This document shows, in pieces, positions 16,376 through 25,841 of a stretch of 64,000 bases of DNA (position 1 is its first letter; every line of letters starts with the position of its first letter). Source of the DNA: Methylophilus medardicus (GTDB lineage Bacteria > Pseudomonadota > Gammaproteobacteria > Burkholderiales > Methylophilaceae); NCBI RefSeq assembly GCF_006363955.1, contig NZ_CP040948.1, forward strand, positions 868,001-932,000, written 5' to 3'. The translations under genes were made by a program, and so were the position numbers. Under the pieces are notes generated by a model that was given only the letters and a program-made list of their open reading frames with translations, was not told the DNA's origin and searched no databases.

Positions 16376-16911
16376 TGACGATGTATCGAAAAAATGCCAA
16401 TCGATTATGGGCGGGCGTCACCCTGTTGGGTGCCTTGGGGATGGCGTATTTTGGCTGGCAATGGCACCAGCGCCAAGCGCTGAATCAGCAAATTCGAGCG
16501 GGGGTGGTGATTAAGCAAGGGGGCTCGCCAGCTTTGCAACGATTCAGTGCGGCGTATGACCAAGGTTTGCATGGCGATTATAAACATGCTGTGCAAACTT
16601 ATGGTCAAGCGTTAGAACGCGCACCCGACGCGATAGATGTGCCCCATATCCATTTTAATATTGGTAACAATTTGTTTTTGTCAGGCCTCGTGCGCACCAT
16701 CAATGAAGATGGCACGTTTCAGGATGAAGCGCGCTATGCATTTACGCAGGCCAAGATTGCTTATGAGCAATCTCTGCGCCAAGACCCGCACGATCAGGCC
16801 GCTAAATTTAACCTGGCATTGTTGCACTCTGTGATGGCGCGCGGTATGCAGGGCGCGAGCAAGGACCAGTCGCACATGGAACTGAGTAACTTGCCGATTG
16901 GATTGCCATAA
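16375..16911 (+). CDS. mxaK: MxaK, membrane-anchored TPR-like protein
   Basis: A 178-residue protein with an N-terminal transmembrane helix (about residues 10-26) and a periplasmic part with TPR-like repeats (DQGLHGDYKHAVQTYGQALERAP, then IHFNIGNNLF and AYEQSLRQDPHDQAAKFNLALLHS). TPR repeats suggest a scaffold holding the vWA proteins MxaC and MxaL. Family members take part in calcium insertion into methanol dehydrogenase. Start overlaps mxaC (TGATG) and stop overlaps mxaL (TAATG). Identity rests on position plus architecture. Confidence 0.8.
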   Translation: MTMYRKNANRLWAGVTLLGALGMAYFGWQWHQRQALNQQIRAGVVIKQGGSPALQRFSAAYDQGLHGDYKHAVQTYGQALERAPDAIDVPHIHFNIGNNLFLSGLVRTINEDGTFQDEARYAFTQAKIAYEQSLRQDPHDQAAKFNLALLHSVMARGMQGASKDQSHMELSNLPIGLP

Positions 16912-17873
16912 TGCGGTGGATGACATGGTTAAAACAACATAGCGAGCCGGTGTTGTATGCGTTGGCGTTGTGCTTGTTGCTGCTGGCATTGTACAAACCT
17001 GAGATTCAGCTGCGCCAGCAAGTTCAGCACTATCTACTGATTGCGGATGTCTCGCAAAGCATGAATGCCGAGGATGCCGTGCTCGGCCAGCAGACGGTCA
17101 GCCGTTTGGCTTATAGCCAGCATTTGATGAAGCAATTGGTGCATCGCTCGCCCTGTGGGACCTACTTTAGTTTGGGGATTTTTGCGTCTGACAATATCGC
17201 GATGTTGCAAACGCCCCTCGAGGTATGCAAAAACTTAGATGTGATTAGTGATGGTATCGACCACCTAGAGTGGCGCATGGCCTGGAAAGGCAATAGCCGC
17301 CTGAGTTTTGCTGTGCACGCGGCGAACCATGTCTATGACGCGCTTGATCAGCCCGCGCAAATGCTGTTTTTTACCGATGGCGATGAGGCGCCGCGGGTGA
17401 ATGTGACCATTAAGCAAGATTTAAGTGGCGTACAAATGGGCCCATTTTTCACTTTTATTGGGGTCGGTGGCGCTGAAAAAGTGGCGATTCCGCGCTACAA
17501 CGCGTCGAATAAACGGGTTGGTGATTGGCCGGTGAGCGACAATAATAATGCAGGAGCGGTGGGCGTAACGTATGCTGACCCGAGCCAGGACGAGCCAGAT
17601 CCGCCGGTGGCTTATGCGGAGTATGACCGCATGCTATCGCAGTTGGAGGAGGATTACTTAAAATCCCTCGCTGAGGAGTTTAAAGGCCACTATTTGAAAG
17701 GCGCTGATCAGGCGGCTTTTTATCAGACCTTAGCCAATCAGCCCCCCACCGCAAGTTTTGTCACCGATTATCCACTGCGGACGATCTACCTGTTGCTGGC
17801 GCTGTGCTTGGTATTGGCTACCTATTGGCCAGATGTGCGCTTTCGGCGTCAATCACTGCAAGCGTCGGTTTAA
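16911..17873 (+). CDS. mxaL: MxaL, von Willebrand A membrane protein
   Basis: A 320-residue protein with an N-terminal helix (about residues 15-28), a vWA domain with MIDAS DVSQS (LLIADVSQSMNAED) and FTDGDEAPR, and a C-terminal helix (LRTIYLLLALCLVLATYW). The second vWA protein of the cluster, required for calcium insertion into methanol dehydrogenase. Last gene of mxaRSACKL; mxaD, E, H and B do not follow. It converges on the metallophosphoesterase gene, with only four bases between the two stops and no terminator hairpin. Confidence 0.83.
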   Translation: MRWMTWLKQHSEPVLYALALCLLLLALYKPEIQLRQQVQHYLLIADVSQSMNAEDAVLGQQTVSRLAYSQHLMKQLVHRSPCGTYFSLGIFASDNIAMLQTPLEVCKNLDVISDGIDHLEWRMAWKGNSRLSFAVHAANHVYDALDQPAQMLFFTDGDEAPRVNVTIKQDLSGVQMGPFFTFIGVGGAEKVAIPRYNASNKRVGDWPVSDNNNAGAVGVTYADPSQDEPDPPVAYAEYDRMLSQLEEDYLKSLAEEFKGHYLKGADQAAFYQTLANQPPTASFVTDYPLRTIYLLLALCLVLATYWPDVRFRRQSLQASV

Positions 17874-17877
17874 GGGC

Positions 17878-19032
17878 CTATTCAGCAGCCACCAACGTTA
17901 AGCAGGTGATTTCAGACGGTGCACCAAATCGGGTGGGTGGCCCCCAATATCCGGTTCCGCGGCTGACGTATACCCATAAGTCCTGCAAGCGATGCAGGCC
18001 CGCGACATAGGGTTGTTGTAACGGCACAAAGTATTTCCAAGGCCAAAATTGACCGCCATGGGTATGGCCAGAAAGCTGTAGATCAAAGCCGGCCGCTTCG
18101 GCTGCTTCGGCACTGCGGGGCTGATGGGCTAATAAAATTTTGGGCGCATGTGCAGGGGCGCCAGTAATTGCCGCCTGTGGGTCGCTGTGATGGTCATCAT
18201 AAAACTGCCCTGCAGTGAAATCTGTCACCCCAGCCAACACAAGCGTTGCCCCCTCATGCGATAGCGCTACGTGCTCATTGAGTAATACTTTGATTCCTAA
18301 ACGTTCTATTTCATGAATCCATGCCAGCGCACCCGCATAATATTCATGGTTGCCGGTGACAAAAAAACTGCCATGACGGGAAGTTAATGCAGACAGTGGT
18401 TGTGTATGCGATGACAGTTCATGCACGCGCCCATCCACTAAATCGCCAGTAATCGCAATCAGATCCGCCTCTAAGGCATTGACCTGATCAACGATGCGGG
18501 CAAGATAGCCCTGCTTGATGGTCGGGCCCACATGAATATCACTGATTTGCACAATGCGAAACCCTTGCAAGCTGACTGGCAGACGACTCAGCGGCACCGT
18601 GACATTGACGACCCTAGCCAGCTTGCGGGCATTAAAAAACCCGATGACACTCATCACCCCAGCGCCACACACCGTCAGTAACGCGGATTGCTTCTCAAAT
18701 AGGGGCAAGTCGATCTGGAGCCATTGCAATCTTTGTAAACCGCCCATGACCAGTAATACGACATCCCGTAACAGCGTCAATACAAGTAACGATGAAAAGA
18801 GCCCCATCACCGTCATCGCCACCCAAGTTACCGCATCACGCAAGCGCGGCTGAGTTAAACGCCTGGCTAACAGGGCAGTCGGCTGCAAAAGGGCGGAAAT
18901 GATGATAAACGCCCAGCCAAGTACTATGACCGACGTCGGCCACGGCAAATGACTAAGCAAACGCACGCCAATGTAATAATGTAATAACCCAACCAGCGTG
19001 GTCGTGAGCATCAGGAATCGGATTAACGGCAT
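17878..19032 (-). CDS. Membrane-anchored metallophosphoesterase
   Basis: A 384-residue protein with four N-terminal helices in about the first 130 residues, then a calcineurin-like domain. Metal-binding motifs are complete: QISDIHVG (DXH), ITGDLVDG (GDXXD), VTGNHEYY (GNHE), LLAHQP and SGHTHGGQ. The layout matches the YkuE/YaeI-like group, some of which act on lipid A precursors (LpxG-like) or other phosphodiesters; the substrate cannot be assigned. It converges on mxaL and is transcribed away from the mxa cluster, so a functional link is not implied. Confidence 0.9.
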   Translation of the reverse strand: MPLIRFLMLTTTLVGLLHYYIGVRLLSHLPWPTSVIVLGWAFIIISALLQPTALLARRLTQPRLRDAVTWVAMTVMGLFSSLLVLTLLRDVVLLVMGGLQRLQWLQIDLPLFEKQSALLTVCGAGVMSVIGFFNARKLARVVNVTVPLSRLPVSLQGFRIVQISDIHVGPTIKQGYLARIVDQVNALEADLIAITGDLVDGRVHELSSHTQPLSALTSRHGSFFVTGNHEYYAGALAWIHEIERLGIKVLLNEHVALSHEGATLVLAGVTDFTAGQFYDDHHSDPQAAITGAPAHAPKILLAHQPRSAEAAEAAGFDLQLSGHTHGGQFWPWKYFVPLQQPYVAGLHRLQDLWVYVSRGTGYWGPPTRFGAPSEITCLTLVAAE

Positions 19033-19115
19033 GCGGGTATCTTTTCGGACAGACGTCTAAACAATTTGTTAGATGGCGACGATGTCACAGAGATTCAAGA
19101 TCAGTGACGAATTTG

Positions 19116-19973
19116 CTAGCAATCAGGTTGGTTCGACCATTGATGATGGTAATGCTCAAACGCGCGAATGGCGCGGGTCGGGCGTAGTCGCGCATCTTGC
19201 AAACATTTTTGGCGCCAGTCATCGAGCTGCTCCATGCCGAGGTTAATGTGCTCAGCATGCAAAGACGGAAACTGACCATTGAGTAATGTGGGTAAGTCGT
19301 GTAATGCCAGGGTGACTTGGTCTCGATAATAGGCGAGCTTGTGCTCAAACTCGTTATCTAGTTTGCGGTAACGATGCAATAGATACTGCGGGATATGTGA
19401 CAGACGTAGCGCTTGGTCGGCATTGGCCAAACGAGACACCGCTTTGTTGACGGTGTGCCTGTCACACGACAACGCCTGCGATAGGGTGTCTACGATGGTT
19501 TTACGGTGGATGCGCAAAAGTTTGCTGGGGGCGGGTAGCGTGGGGGTGTGCAAGTACGCATCCATAGCCCACTCAGCAGCGGCGTGGGTCAATAGGCTAT
19601 GGTGCTGCCATTTGGCCTCAAAAGTCGGCACAAAATGCTGATGCGCAACAACGTCAGTCAATAAATGGACATTGTAGCCAATGCCTAGGGCCAGCTGCCG
19701 CTCGTTGTGGGTGTGCAGTAATTGCTGCCCGATGCCCCAGCCATGGCTATGATTGAACGTGCGAGACACCACCGCTAAGTCTGGCAGACAGGCGCCCGCC
19801 AGTACCAGCGTGGGATAGCGGCGCATGACCCCCAGCCAAGGTAAGGGCAATAGAGGCAACGCTTGCAACCATTGGTGCGTGTAGGCCACATGGGAATACA
19901 AACCCCAGGCATGGGCGTGACTCGGTAACGCCAACAATAACAGCATTAGAGCAAACATAGATGGTCTTGACAT
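19116..19973 (-). CDS. Secreted zinc-dependent phospholipase C-like protein
   Basis: A 285-residue protein with a signal peptide ending SHAHA-W (about residue 22). The mature form begins with Trp followed by GLYSHVAYTHQW, and continues with LAGACLPDLAVV and GYNVHLLTDVVAHQHFVP. The N-terminal Trp and the spaced His/Asp residues are the hallmark of the zinc-dependent phospholipase C/S1-P1 nuclease fold (PF00882), although members of this bacterial branch are mostly uncharacterised. It lies 83 bases upstream of the metallophosphoesterase gene on the same strand and may be co-transcribed with it. Confidence 0.7.
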   Translation of the reverse strand: MSRPSMFALMLLLLALPSHAHAWGLYSHVAYTHQWLQALPLLPLPWLGVMRRYPTLVLAGACLPDLAVVSRTFNHSHGWGIGQQLLHTHNERQLALGIGYNVHLLTDVVAHQHFVPTFEAKWQHHSLLTHAAAEWAMDAYLHTPTLPAPSKLLRIHRKTIVDTLSQALSCDRHTVNKAVSRLANADQALRLSHIPQYLLHRYRKLDNEFEHKLAYYRDQVTLALHDLPTLLNGQFPSLHAEHINLGMEQLDDWRQKCLQDARLRPTRAIRAFEHYHHQWSNQPDC

Positions 19974-20104
19974 GGGCGCACTTTGCGCTTGCTAAATGAC
20001 AGTCGCATGAAATCTGTATGACGTTGATATGAAAGCTATTTTCGTCATAAAAGCATCATGATGGCTGGTTAAGCTATTGCAAATTGTTTCGTTCGGAATC
20101 CTGC

Positions 20105-21295
20105 ATGAAAATATTGATGATTTCAGATGTCTATTTCCCACGCGTGAATGGGGTGTCGACCAGTATTCGCACGTTCGCTGAGAGTTTGCGCGATCAGGGA
20201 CACGTGGTGCATTTGATCGCCCCCCAATATCCATCGCAGCCTGGCATATCCGACGCGTCTTGGATCACCCGCATTGATGCGCGCAAGATTGTATTTGATC
20301 CGGAAGACTACTTGATGAAATGGTCTGCCTTGCAGACCTACATTGATAGTCTGCATCCCGGCGACTACGACTTGGTGCATATTCATACCCCGTTTGTTGC
20401 ACACTATGCGGGACTCAAAATTGGTAAACGCTTGCAAGTGCCGGTCGTGGAAACCTACCACACCTTTTTTGAAGACTACATGCATCATTATTTGCCTTGG
20501 GTGCCCCGCAAATGGGCGGTGAAGATTGCGCGTGCTGTCTCGCGCAAGCAATGCGAGCAAGTGGACACCGTGGTTTCTCCTTCGGCACAAATGCGTGCGG
20601 TATTGCAACAATATGGCGTGACTACGCCGATTACGGTGATTCCCACTGGGTTGGATGCTTCGCGTTTTGTCCCAGGGGATGGTGCTGCATTTAGACAGAC
20701 CTACGGCATTCCCGCGCAACGGCCATTGTTGATGTTTGTCGGACGGGTCGCCTATGAGAAAAACATACAATTTTTGTTAGAAATGCTGTCGCTGGTGATT
20801 CAGGACCATCCTGAGGTGTTGCTGGTCATCACCGGCGAAGGCCCCGCTGAGGCAATGCTGAAGAAAATGGCACGTGATAAAGGCTTACAGTCACACGTGA
20901 TGTTCCTCGGTTATCTCGATCGTGCCGTGGGTTTGAACGCCGCCTATCAGGCTGCCGATATTTTTGTGTTTGCTTCTAAGAGTGAAACGCAAGGATTGGT
21001 TCTACTCGAGGCCATGGCGCAATCGACGCCGGTGGTTGCGATTGCCGAGCTGGGGACGGCCTCTATTTTGCGTCAAGAGCAGGGTGCACTGATTGCACAA
21101 GATGATGAGTTACACTTTGCAGAACAAGTGCAAACGCTGCTGATAGATCACCAGTTGCGTGAGCGTATCGGCATGCAGGGCAAACGCTATGTTGCGCAAG
21201 TTTGGTCCAGTGACGCGCAAGCCAACAAATTGGTGGCCTGCTATGAGCGCTTGATCATGACGCAAATGCCAGTCGCGGCTTCCGCCATCGCGTAA
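20105..21295 (+). CDS. Glycosyltransferase family 4 protein
   Basis: A 396-residue GT-B glycosyltransferase. The N-terminal domain opens MISDVYFPRVNGVSTSIRTF, typical of alpha-mannosyl or alpha-glucosyl transferases acting on lipids (PimB/MgtA-like); the C-terminal domain has FVGRVAYEKN and the EX7E motif in SKSETQGLVLLEAMA. It probably transfers a hexose to a membrane lipid or oligosaccharide on the cytoplasmic face. The start is the ATG at 20105; the open frame reaches back seven codons without a better start. It is divergent from the phospholipase C-like gene. Confidence 0.9.
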   Translation: MKILMISDVYFPRVNGVSTSIRTFAESLRDQGHVVHLIAPQYPSQPGISDASWITRIDARKIVFDPEDYLMKWSALQTYIDSLHPGDYDLVHIHTPFVAHYAGLKIGKRLQVPVVETYHTFFEDYMHHYLPWVPRKWAVKIARAVSRKQCEQVDTVVSPSAQMRAVLQQYGVTTPITVIPTGLDASRFVPGDGAAFRQTYGIPAQRPLLMFVGRVAYEKNIQFLLEMLSLVIQDHPEVLLVITGEGPAEAMLKKMARDKGLQSHVMFLGYLDRAVGLNAAYQAADIFVFASKSETQGLVLLEAMAQSTPVVAIAELGTASILRQEQGALIAQDDELHFAEQVQTLLIDHQLRERIGMQGKRYVAQVWSSDAQANKLVACYERLIMTQMPVAASAIA

Positions 21296-21415
21296 AAATA
21301 TTCACGCATTAAAATCCTGATTTCGTTGCGAACGGGCTTGACCTGCGCGCCCCAGCGCGCCAACATAGCGTCAAACTTGTGTGACGCAAGCGTTTTTAAT
21401 CAGGAGAAATACATC

Positions 21416-21781
21416 ATGTTTAACCCAGACACCTGCTGTACGCTGGTCCCTTATTTTGAGGTGCCCGTTGCGAATCTATCTGCTTTTAAAGCACTGGGTC
21501 CGCTTTTTTTAGAAAAAACCCGTCAAGAAGCGGGATGTTTGCACTACGCGTTTTCGTATAGTGGTAATACGGCGCATTGCCGCGAAGGGTATATCAATGC
21601 AGAAGCCGTACTCGCGCACTTAGACAATGTGGCTGAGCCCCTTGGTGAGGCACTCAAGCTGGCGACATTGGTGCGGCTAGAGGTACATGCCCCAGCGGAT
21701 GAACTTGAGAAGCTCAAGGCGCCACTGGCCGGGTTAAATCCGCAGTTCTTTGCGTTAGAGGCAGGGATTCGTCGCGCATAA
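21416..21781 (+). CDS. Antibiotic biosynthesis monooxygenase (ABM) domain protein
   Basis: A 121-residue protein with one dimeric alpha/beta-barrel ABM domain (LVPYFEVPVANLSAFKALGPLFLEKTRQEAGCLHYAFSYSG; the first ~95 residues). Members include quinol monooxygenase YgiN and heme-degrading enzymes; many have no known substrate. The ATG at 21416 follows AGGAGA, which decides the start. A dyad GCGTCA-N8-TGACGC (21368-21387) lies in its leader and may be an operator. A perfect terminator shared with pstB follows. Confidence 0.8.
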   Translation: MFNPDTCCTLVPYFEVPVANLSAFKALGPLFLEKTRQEAGCLHYAFSYSGNTAHCREGYINAEAVLAHLDNVAEPLGEALKLATLVRLEVHAPADELEKLKAPLAGLNPQFFALEAGIRRA

Positions 21782-21800
21782 GCACCACTTGCCTTTCGCC

Positions 21801-21835
21801 AACAAAAAACGCCACAATTTGTGGCGTTTTTTGTT
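21801..21835. terminator. Bidirectional terminator between the ABM gene and pstB
   Basis: Perfect 16-base arms (AACAAAAAACGCCACA and its complement) flank a three-base loop. T-runs on both strands allow it to stop both the plus-strand ABM transcript and the minus-strand pst transcript. Confidence 0.92.
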
Positions 21836-21847
21836 AGACAGAATACA

Positions 21848-22627
21848 TTAACCAAATTTACCGGTAATGTAGTCCTCGGTTTCTTTACGTCCCGGATTGG
21901 TAAAGATTTTATCTGTGTCATCGTATTCGATCAGCTCACCCAGATACATGTAGGCGGTGTAATCAGATACGCGTGCCGCTTGTTGCATGTTGTGCGTCAC
22001 GACCAGAATCGTCAGCTTGCTGCGAAGCTCCACCATCAATTCTTCAATGTTTGCGGTCGCAATTGGATCGAGGGCAGAGGTGGGTTCGTCAAATAACATA
22101 ATTTCTGGGTCGGTCGCCAATGCGCGGGCAATGCACAAACGTTGTTGCTGGCCGCCAGATAAGTTAAAAGCTAAGTCATGCAACCGGTCTTTGACTTCGT
22201 TCCACAGCGCAGCCCCTTTGAGCGCTTCTTCAACCTTATCATCCATGATGCGTTTGTTATTTTCGCCACGCACCCGCAGACCATAAGCCACGTTCTCATA
22301 AATCGATTTCGGGAACGGATTTGGTTTTTGAAACACCATGCTGATGCGCATACGCACTTCAATCGGGTCCACACCGCTATCCAGCACATTAGTGTTGTCC
22401 GGATGCATGACAATTTCACCCTGATATTTATTGCCTGGGTATAAATCGTGCATGCGGTTAAAACAGCGCAGAAAGGTAGATTTTCCGCAACCGGATGGGC
22501 CGATCAATGCCGTGATTTTATTTTCATACAAAGGCATTGTGATGCCTTTTAGTGCGCGGGCGCCGTTGCTATAAAAAAAGTTTAAATCGCGTGCTTCGGC
22601 TTTTATTGCAGTTGTAACAGTGGCCAT
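21848..22627 (-). CDS. pstB: Phosphate ABC transporter ATP-binding protein
   Basis: A 259-residue ATPase driving phosphate import. Walker A (GPSGCGKST), the ABC signature ([10 protein letters not shown]), Walker B ([13 protein letters not shown]) and the switch histidine (VVTHNMQQA) are complete. The start at 22627 (MATVTTAIK) has AGGA upstream and gives normal length; the open frame continues into the pstA-pstB gap. It is the last gene of pstSCAB and ends at a bidirectional terminator. phoU, often next, is not here. Confidence 0.97.
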   Translation of the reverse strand: MATVTTAIKAEARDLNFFYSNGARALKGITMPLYENKITALIGPSGCGKSTFLRCFNRMHDLYPGNKYQGEIVMHPDNTNVLDSGVDPIEVRMRISMVFQKPNPFPKSIYENVAYGLRVRGENNKRIMDDKVEEALKGAALWNEVKDRLHDLAFNLSGGQQQRLCIARALATDPEIMLFDEPTSALDPIATANIEELMVELRSKLTILVVTHNMQQAARVSDYTAYMYLGELIEYDDTDKIFTNPGRKETEDYITGKFG

Positions 22628-22652
22628 GGAGTTTCCTAAATCTTGTGTGGCA

Positions 22653-23591
22653 TTACCATTTAATATTTTTACGGATTTTGTAACGTAACCAGATCGCTGT
22701 CCCATTCATCAACAACGTGACAACGATAATCAGTGCACCAGTGGCAGCTGCATTGACATGAAACGCATGGTCAGGGCGAGACAACCAGTTAAACATCTGA
22801 ATAGGCATCACAGTAAAGCCAGATGATAGCCATTCAAAATTGAAAAAAGGTGGTTCAGTGGTGATTGGGCTTGGCGGCAAAAATGCGATAAAGGTGAGGG
22901 CGCCAATGGTGATAATAGGCGCTGTTTCACCCAGTGCGCGGGCCATGCCGATAATAATGCCAGTCAAAATACCGCCATAAGAATACTTGAACACATGGTC
23001 GTACACCACTTGCCATTTAGTGGCACCTACGCCGTAAGCGGCTTCGCGGATCGACACCGGGATCGCACGGATCGCCTCGCGGGTAGAGACGATCACAATC
23101 GGTAGAATTAGCAGACCTAAGGTTAGGCCGGCGGTTAAGATGCTCTGGCCAAAATCCAGCATATAGACGAACAAGCCTAGGGCCAGCAAACCGTAAATGA
23201 TGGAAGGCACCCCCGCCAGGTTCGACACATTGATTTCAATCAGGTCAGTAAACCAGTTTTTTGGCGCATATTCTTCAAGGTAAAGGCCAGCTGCGACGCC
23301 CACTGGCACCGCGGTCAGAAAGGTGACACTCATCACTAATACAGAACCTACCCACGCCGACAACAGACCCGCACGCGCAGCACGACGGGACGGAAATTCG
23401 GTCAAAAAGTCGAGAGTGAATTTTGGATGACCATCAGCAATTAATTGCCAGAATAACAGCATCAGCGTTATTAAACCCAGCATCAGGCAAATCAGACCTA
23501 TGGCTGCAAATAGGGTGTCATTGCGCTTGTGGCGCTTGATCATGGCGCGGACGTCGGCCAGATTTTCGAGGACAGAGGCTTTATGTTCCAT
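22653..23591 (-). CDS. pstA: Phosphate ABC transporter permease PstA
   Basis: A 312-residue permease with six predicted helices after a cytoplasmic N-terminal stretch of about 25 residues ([23 protein letters not shown]). The EAA loop lies in [20 protein letters not shown]. It pairs with PstC to form the channel. It lies 78 bases after pstC and 25 bases before pstB. Length and order are normal for the family. Confidence 0.96.
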   Translation of the reverse strand: MEHKASVLENLADVRAMIKRHKRNDTLFAAIGLICLMLGLITLMLLFWQLIADGHPKFTLDFLTEFPSRRAARAGLLSAWVGSVLVMSVTFLTAVPVGVAAGLYLEEYAPKNWFTDLIEINVSNLAGVPSIIYGLLALGLFVYMLDFGQSILTAGLTLGLLILPIVIVSTREAIRAIPVSIREAAYGVGATKWQVVYDHVFKYSYGGILTGIIIGMARALGETAPIITIGALTFIAFLPPSPITTEPPFFNFEWLSSGFTVMPIQMFNWLSRPDHAFHVNAAATGALIIVVTLLMNGTAIWLRYKIRKNIKW

Positions 23592-23669
23592 GGTGTGTTA
23601 TTTCCGCTTAGGCCAGTGAACTGGCTAGTGCATTGTATGGTGGTTATGTGTCAGTCAAAAGACAAACGG

Positions 23670-24611
23670 TTAGTAGGTTTCGCGGTATTTTTTGCGTATC
23701 CAGTGGCCGAAGATATTGAACGACAAGGTCATCGCCATCAACACTAGGCCAGCCGCAAAAATGCTTTGATAACCAATGCTGCCGTGCGGCAAATCACCCA
23801 TCGCCACTTGCACAATATAGGCCGTGATGGTGGCGGCACCATCGGCAGGGTTAAAGGTCAAGTTCGGTTGCTGCCCTGCCGCAATGGCAACGACCATGGT
23901 TTCACCCACTGCACGTGAAATGGCTAGGATGTAGGCGGCCACAATACCGGAGATGGCCGCTGGAGCAACTACTTTAATGGCGGTTTGAAAGCGAGTTGCA
24001 CCCATGGCGTAAGAGCCCTCGCGCATGCTCATCGGCACTGCGCGCATGGCATCTTCAGATAAAGAGGCAATGTAAGGAATAATCATTACGCCCATCACAA
24101 TACCTGCACCTAGCATGTTAAAGCTAGGTAATTCCGGGTAGACAAGCTGGAGCATTGGGGTGACAAAAAACAGTGCAAAGTAACCAAAGACCACCGTGGG
24201 CACACCCACCAACAGTTCTAAGATAGGCTTGACGATTTCACGGGTTTTGTGGGTGGCAAATTCTGAGAGAAAAATGGCTGAAATAGTACCAATCGGCACA
24301 GCCACTGCCAGCGCAATGGCAGAGGTGGTTAAGGTGCCTGAAACCAATGGCATGATGCCGTAGTGCGCATCTTCAAACAGCGGTGTCCATTGGGTGTCAG
24401 TGAAAAAATCGATCACCGATACGGTTTTGAAGAAACTCAATGACTCAAAAAGCAATACACCGACGATGGCAAATGTGGTCGCGACGGCCACCAGTGCTGC
24501 CATCATCAGAATTAATTCAATGATCCGTTCTTTGACATTGCGACGAATGTTTTTCGCCAGTCTGGGGCTAATGGTCATTTGCGTGGGTAGCTGCATTGCT
24601 TGAGTCGCCAT
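23670..24611 (-). CDS. pstC: Phosphate ABC transporter permease PstC
   Basis: A 313-residue permease, paired with PstA. The EAA loop is in AVPMSMREGSYAMGATRFQT, and the N-terminal region VKERIIELILMMAALVAVATTFAIVGVLLFESLSF is the first membrane segment. It begins 122 bases after pstS, across an intrinsic terminator (24701-24729) that should lower its expression relative to the binding protein. Confidence 0.97.
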   Translation of the reverse strand: MATQAMQLPTQMTISPRLAKNIRRNVKERIIELILMMAALVAVATTFAIVGVLLFESLSFFKTVSVIDFFTDTQWTPLFEDAHYGIMPLVSGTLTTSAIALAVAVPIGTISAIFLSEFATHKTREIVKPILELLVGVPTVVFGYFALFFVTPMLQLVYPELPSFNMLGAGIVMGVMIIPYIASLSEDAMRAVPMSMREGSYAMGATRFQTAIKVVAPAAISGIVAAYILAISRAVGETMVVAIAAGQQPNLTFNPADGAATITAYIVQVAMGDLPHGSIGYQSIFAAGLVLMAMTLSFNIFGHWIRKKYRETY

Positions 24612-24700
24612 AATATTGAACTTTTAATGATGATCAAGTGTATTGATCTGCCAGTGGGGAATTTTAGCGGATAATCCGTCGTTCAGGCCGAGGCATCACT

Positions 24701-24729
24701 AAAAAAGGGGCATTTCTGCCCCTTTTTTT
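24701..24729 (-). terminator. Intra-operon terminator between pstS and pstC
   Basis: GGGGCA-TTTC-TGCCCC stem with runs of A/T on both sides. It begins five bases past the pstS stop. Partial termination here would give many PstS per permease, which fits the needs of a periplasmic binding protein. Confidence 0.85.
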
Positions 24730-24733
24730 AACA

Positions 24734-25729
24734 TTACTTGATGCGGGATAACAAGTCGGTAATCTTCACGCCTACCTCTGAGGTACCATTGAAGCCTGTG
24801 CCCGGTTTCATCGCCTTGAAATGTTCTTTTACCGCTGCATAGTCGGCTTTTGGAAGCGGTACATATTTCACTTCTTTCACCAGTTCTGGTGCGTTTTCAA
24901 GGTAATAATTTACGAAAGCTTTAACTTCTGGTTTGAATGCGGCTGAAGTTGCGTTCACGTATATGAAGATCGGACGAGACAACGGTTGATACGTTCCGTC
25001 CATCACAGTAGCTTCAGATGGCAAGACACCTTTACCACCTTCTTTGCTGACTACTGGCACCGCTCTTAATTTGTCTGTATTTTCAAGGTAATAAGCTAAC
25101 CCGAAGTATGCCATTCCACCCACGTTACCGGCGGCACCTTGAACAAGTACATTATCATCCTCAGAGGGTGTGTAATCAGTTCTGCTGGATTTTGCTTTGC
25201 CATTGATAGCTTCGGTAAAGTAGTCAAAGGTACCTGAGGCAGTGCCAGGGCCATATAAATTGATTGCTTTGTCTGGGTAAGTGGCATTGACCTCTTTCCA
25301 ATTTTTTACCTTAGAACCTGGTTCCCAGATTTTTTTCAATTCTGCAACGGTGATTTGTTTTACCCAGTCGTTTTTGCTGTTGACGACCACGGTTAACGCA
25401 TCGTAAGCGATCGGCAATTCTATGAATTGCACGCCACCTTCTTTGCAGGCATCCATTTCTTTTTGTGAAATCGGGCGCGAAGCGTCTGAAATATCGGTTT
25501 CGCCACGGCAAAACTTTTTGAAGCCGCCGCCAGTACCCGATTCACCAACGGTGACTTTTACCCCTTTGGAACGTTGAAACTCTTCAGCCACAGCCTCAGT
25601 GATTGGGTAAACGGTGCTAGAGCCATCAATCTTGATGATTTTGTCCGCAGCGGCTGCTGTGTGTGAAAAGCTGAATGCTTGCGCAATCAGGGCGGCCATT
25701 AACGTGCTGCGGAACAAACGGGTTTTCAT
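24734..25729 (-). CDS. pstS: Periplasmic phosphate-binding protein PstS
   Basis: A 331-residue protein with a signal peptide cleaved near HTAAA-ADK (about residue 28). The mature start reads [22 protein letters not shown], and phosphate ligand segments [17 protein letters not shown] and DASRP are present; the cysteine pair near FCRGE and DACKE could form a disulfide. It is closer to the SphX-like, [14 protein letters not shown] group than to E. coli PstS. First gene of pstSCAB, with a PHO box and -10 upstream. Confidence 0.97.
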   Translation of the reverse strand: MKTRLFRSTLMAALIAQAFSFSHTAAAADKIIKIDGSSTVYPITEAVAEEFQRSKGVKVTVGESGTGGGFKKFCRGETDISDASRPISQKEMDACKEGGVQFIELPIAYDALTVVVNSKNDWVKQITVAELKKIWEPGSKVKNWKEVNATYPDKAINLYGPGTASGTFDYFTEAINGKAKSSRTDYTPSEDDNVLVQGAAGNVGGMAYFGLAYYLENTDKLRAVPVVSKEGGKGVLPSEATVMDGTYQPLSRPIFIYVNATSAAFKPEVKAFVNYYLENAPELVKEVKYVPLPKADYAAVKEHFKAMKPGTGFNGTSEVGVKITDLLSRIK

Positions 25730-25772
25730 CTAGAGACTCCTGTGATTGTTATAATCAGTTGTGATGGACGAA

Positions 25773-25806
25773 ATCATAAAAACTTAATATGACAGAAATG
25801 TGACAA
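25773..25806 (-). promoter_or_regulatory. PHO box and -10 of pstS
   Basis: On the minus strand, TTGTCAC and CTGTCAT (25789-25806) repeat at an 11-base step, the layout of a PhoB box, followed after ten bases by TATGAT (25773-25778) as -10. No -35 hexamer is needed for a PhoB-dependent promoter. This predicts pstSCAB induction on phosphate starvation. Confidence 0.8.
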
Positions 25807-25810
25807 AAAA

Positions 25811-25834
25811 CAAAAAAGGCGCAGTCTGCGCCTG
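25811..25834 (-). terminator. Terminator after pit
   Basis: GGCGCA-GTC-TGCGCC stem at 25818-25832 followed on the minus strand by six T, a G and six T. It ends the DUF47-pit transcript just before the pstS PHO box. Confidence 0.8.
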
Positions 25835-25841
25835 ATTTTAC

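Noticed and set aside
17878-19973. Metallophosphoesterase and phospholipase C-like genes as part of the mxa cluster
   Set aside because: They are on the opposite strand, converge on mxaL and match general families with no known role in methanol oxidation.
23612-23625. Small hairpin GCCAGT-GA-ACTGGC between pstC and pstA
   Set aside because: Only six pairs and a two-base loop with no T-run; not a convincing terminator or operator.
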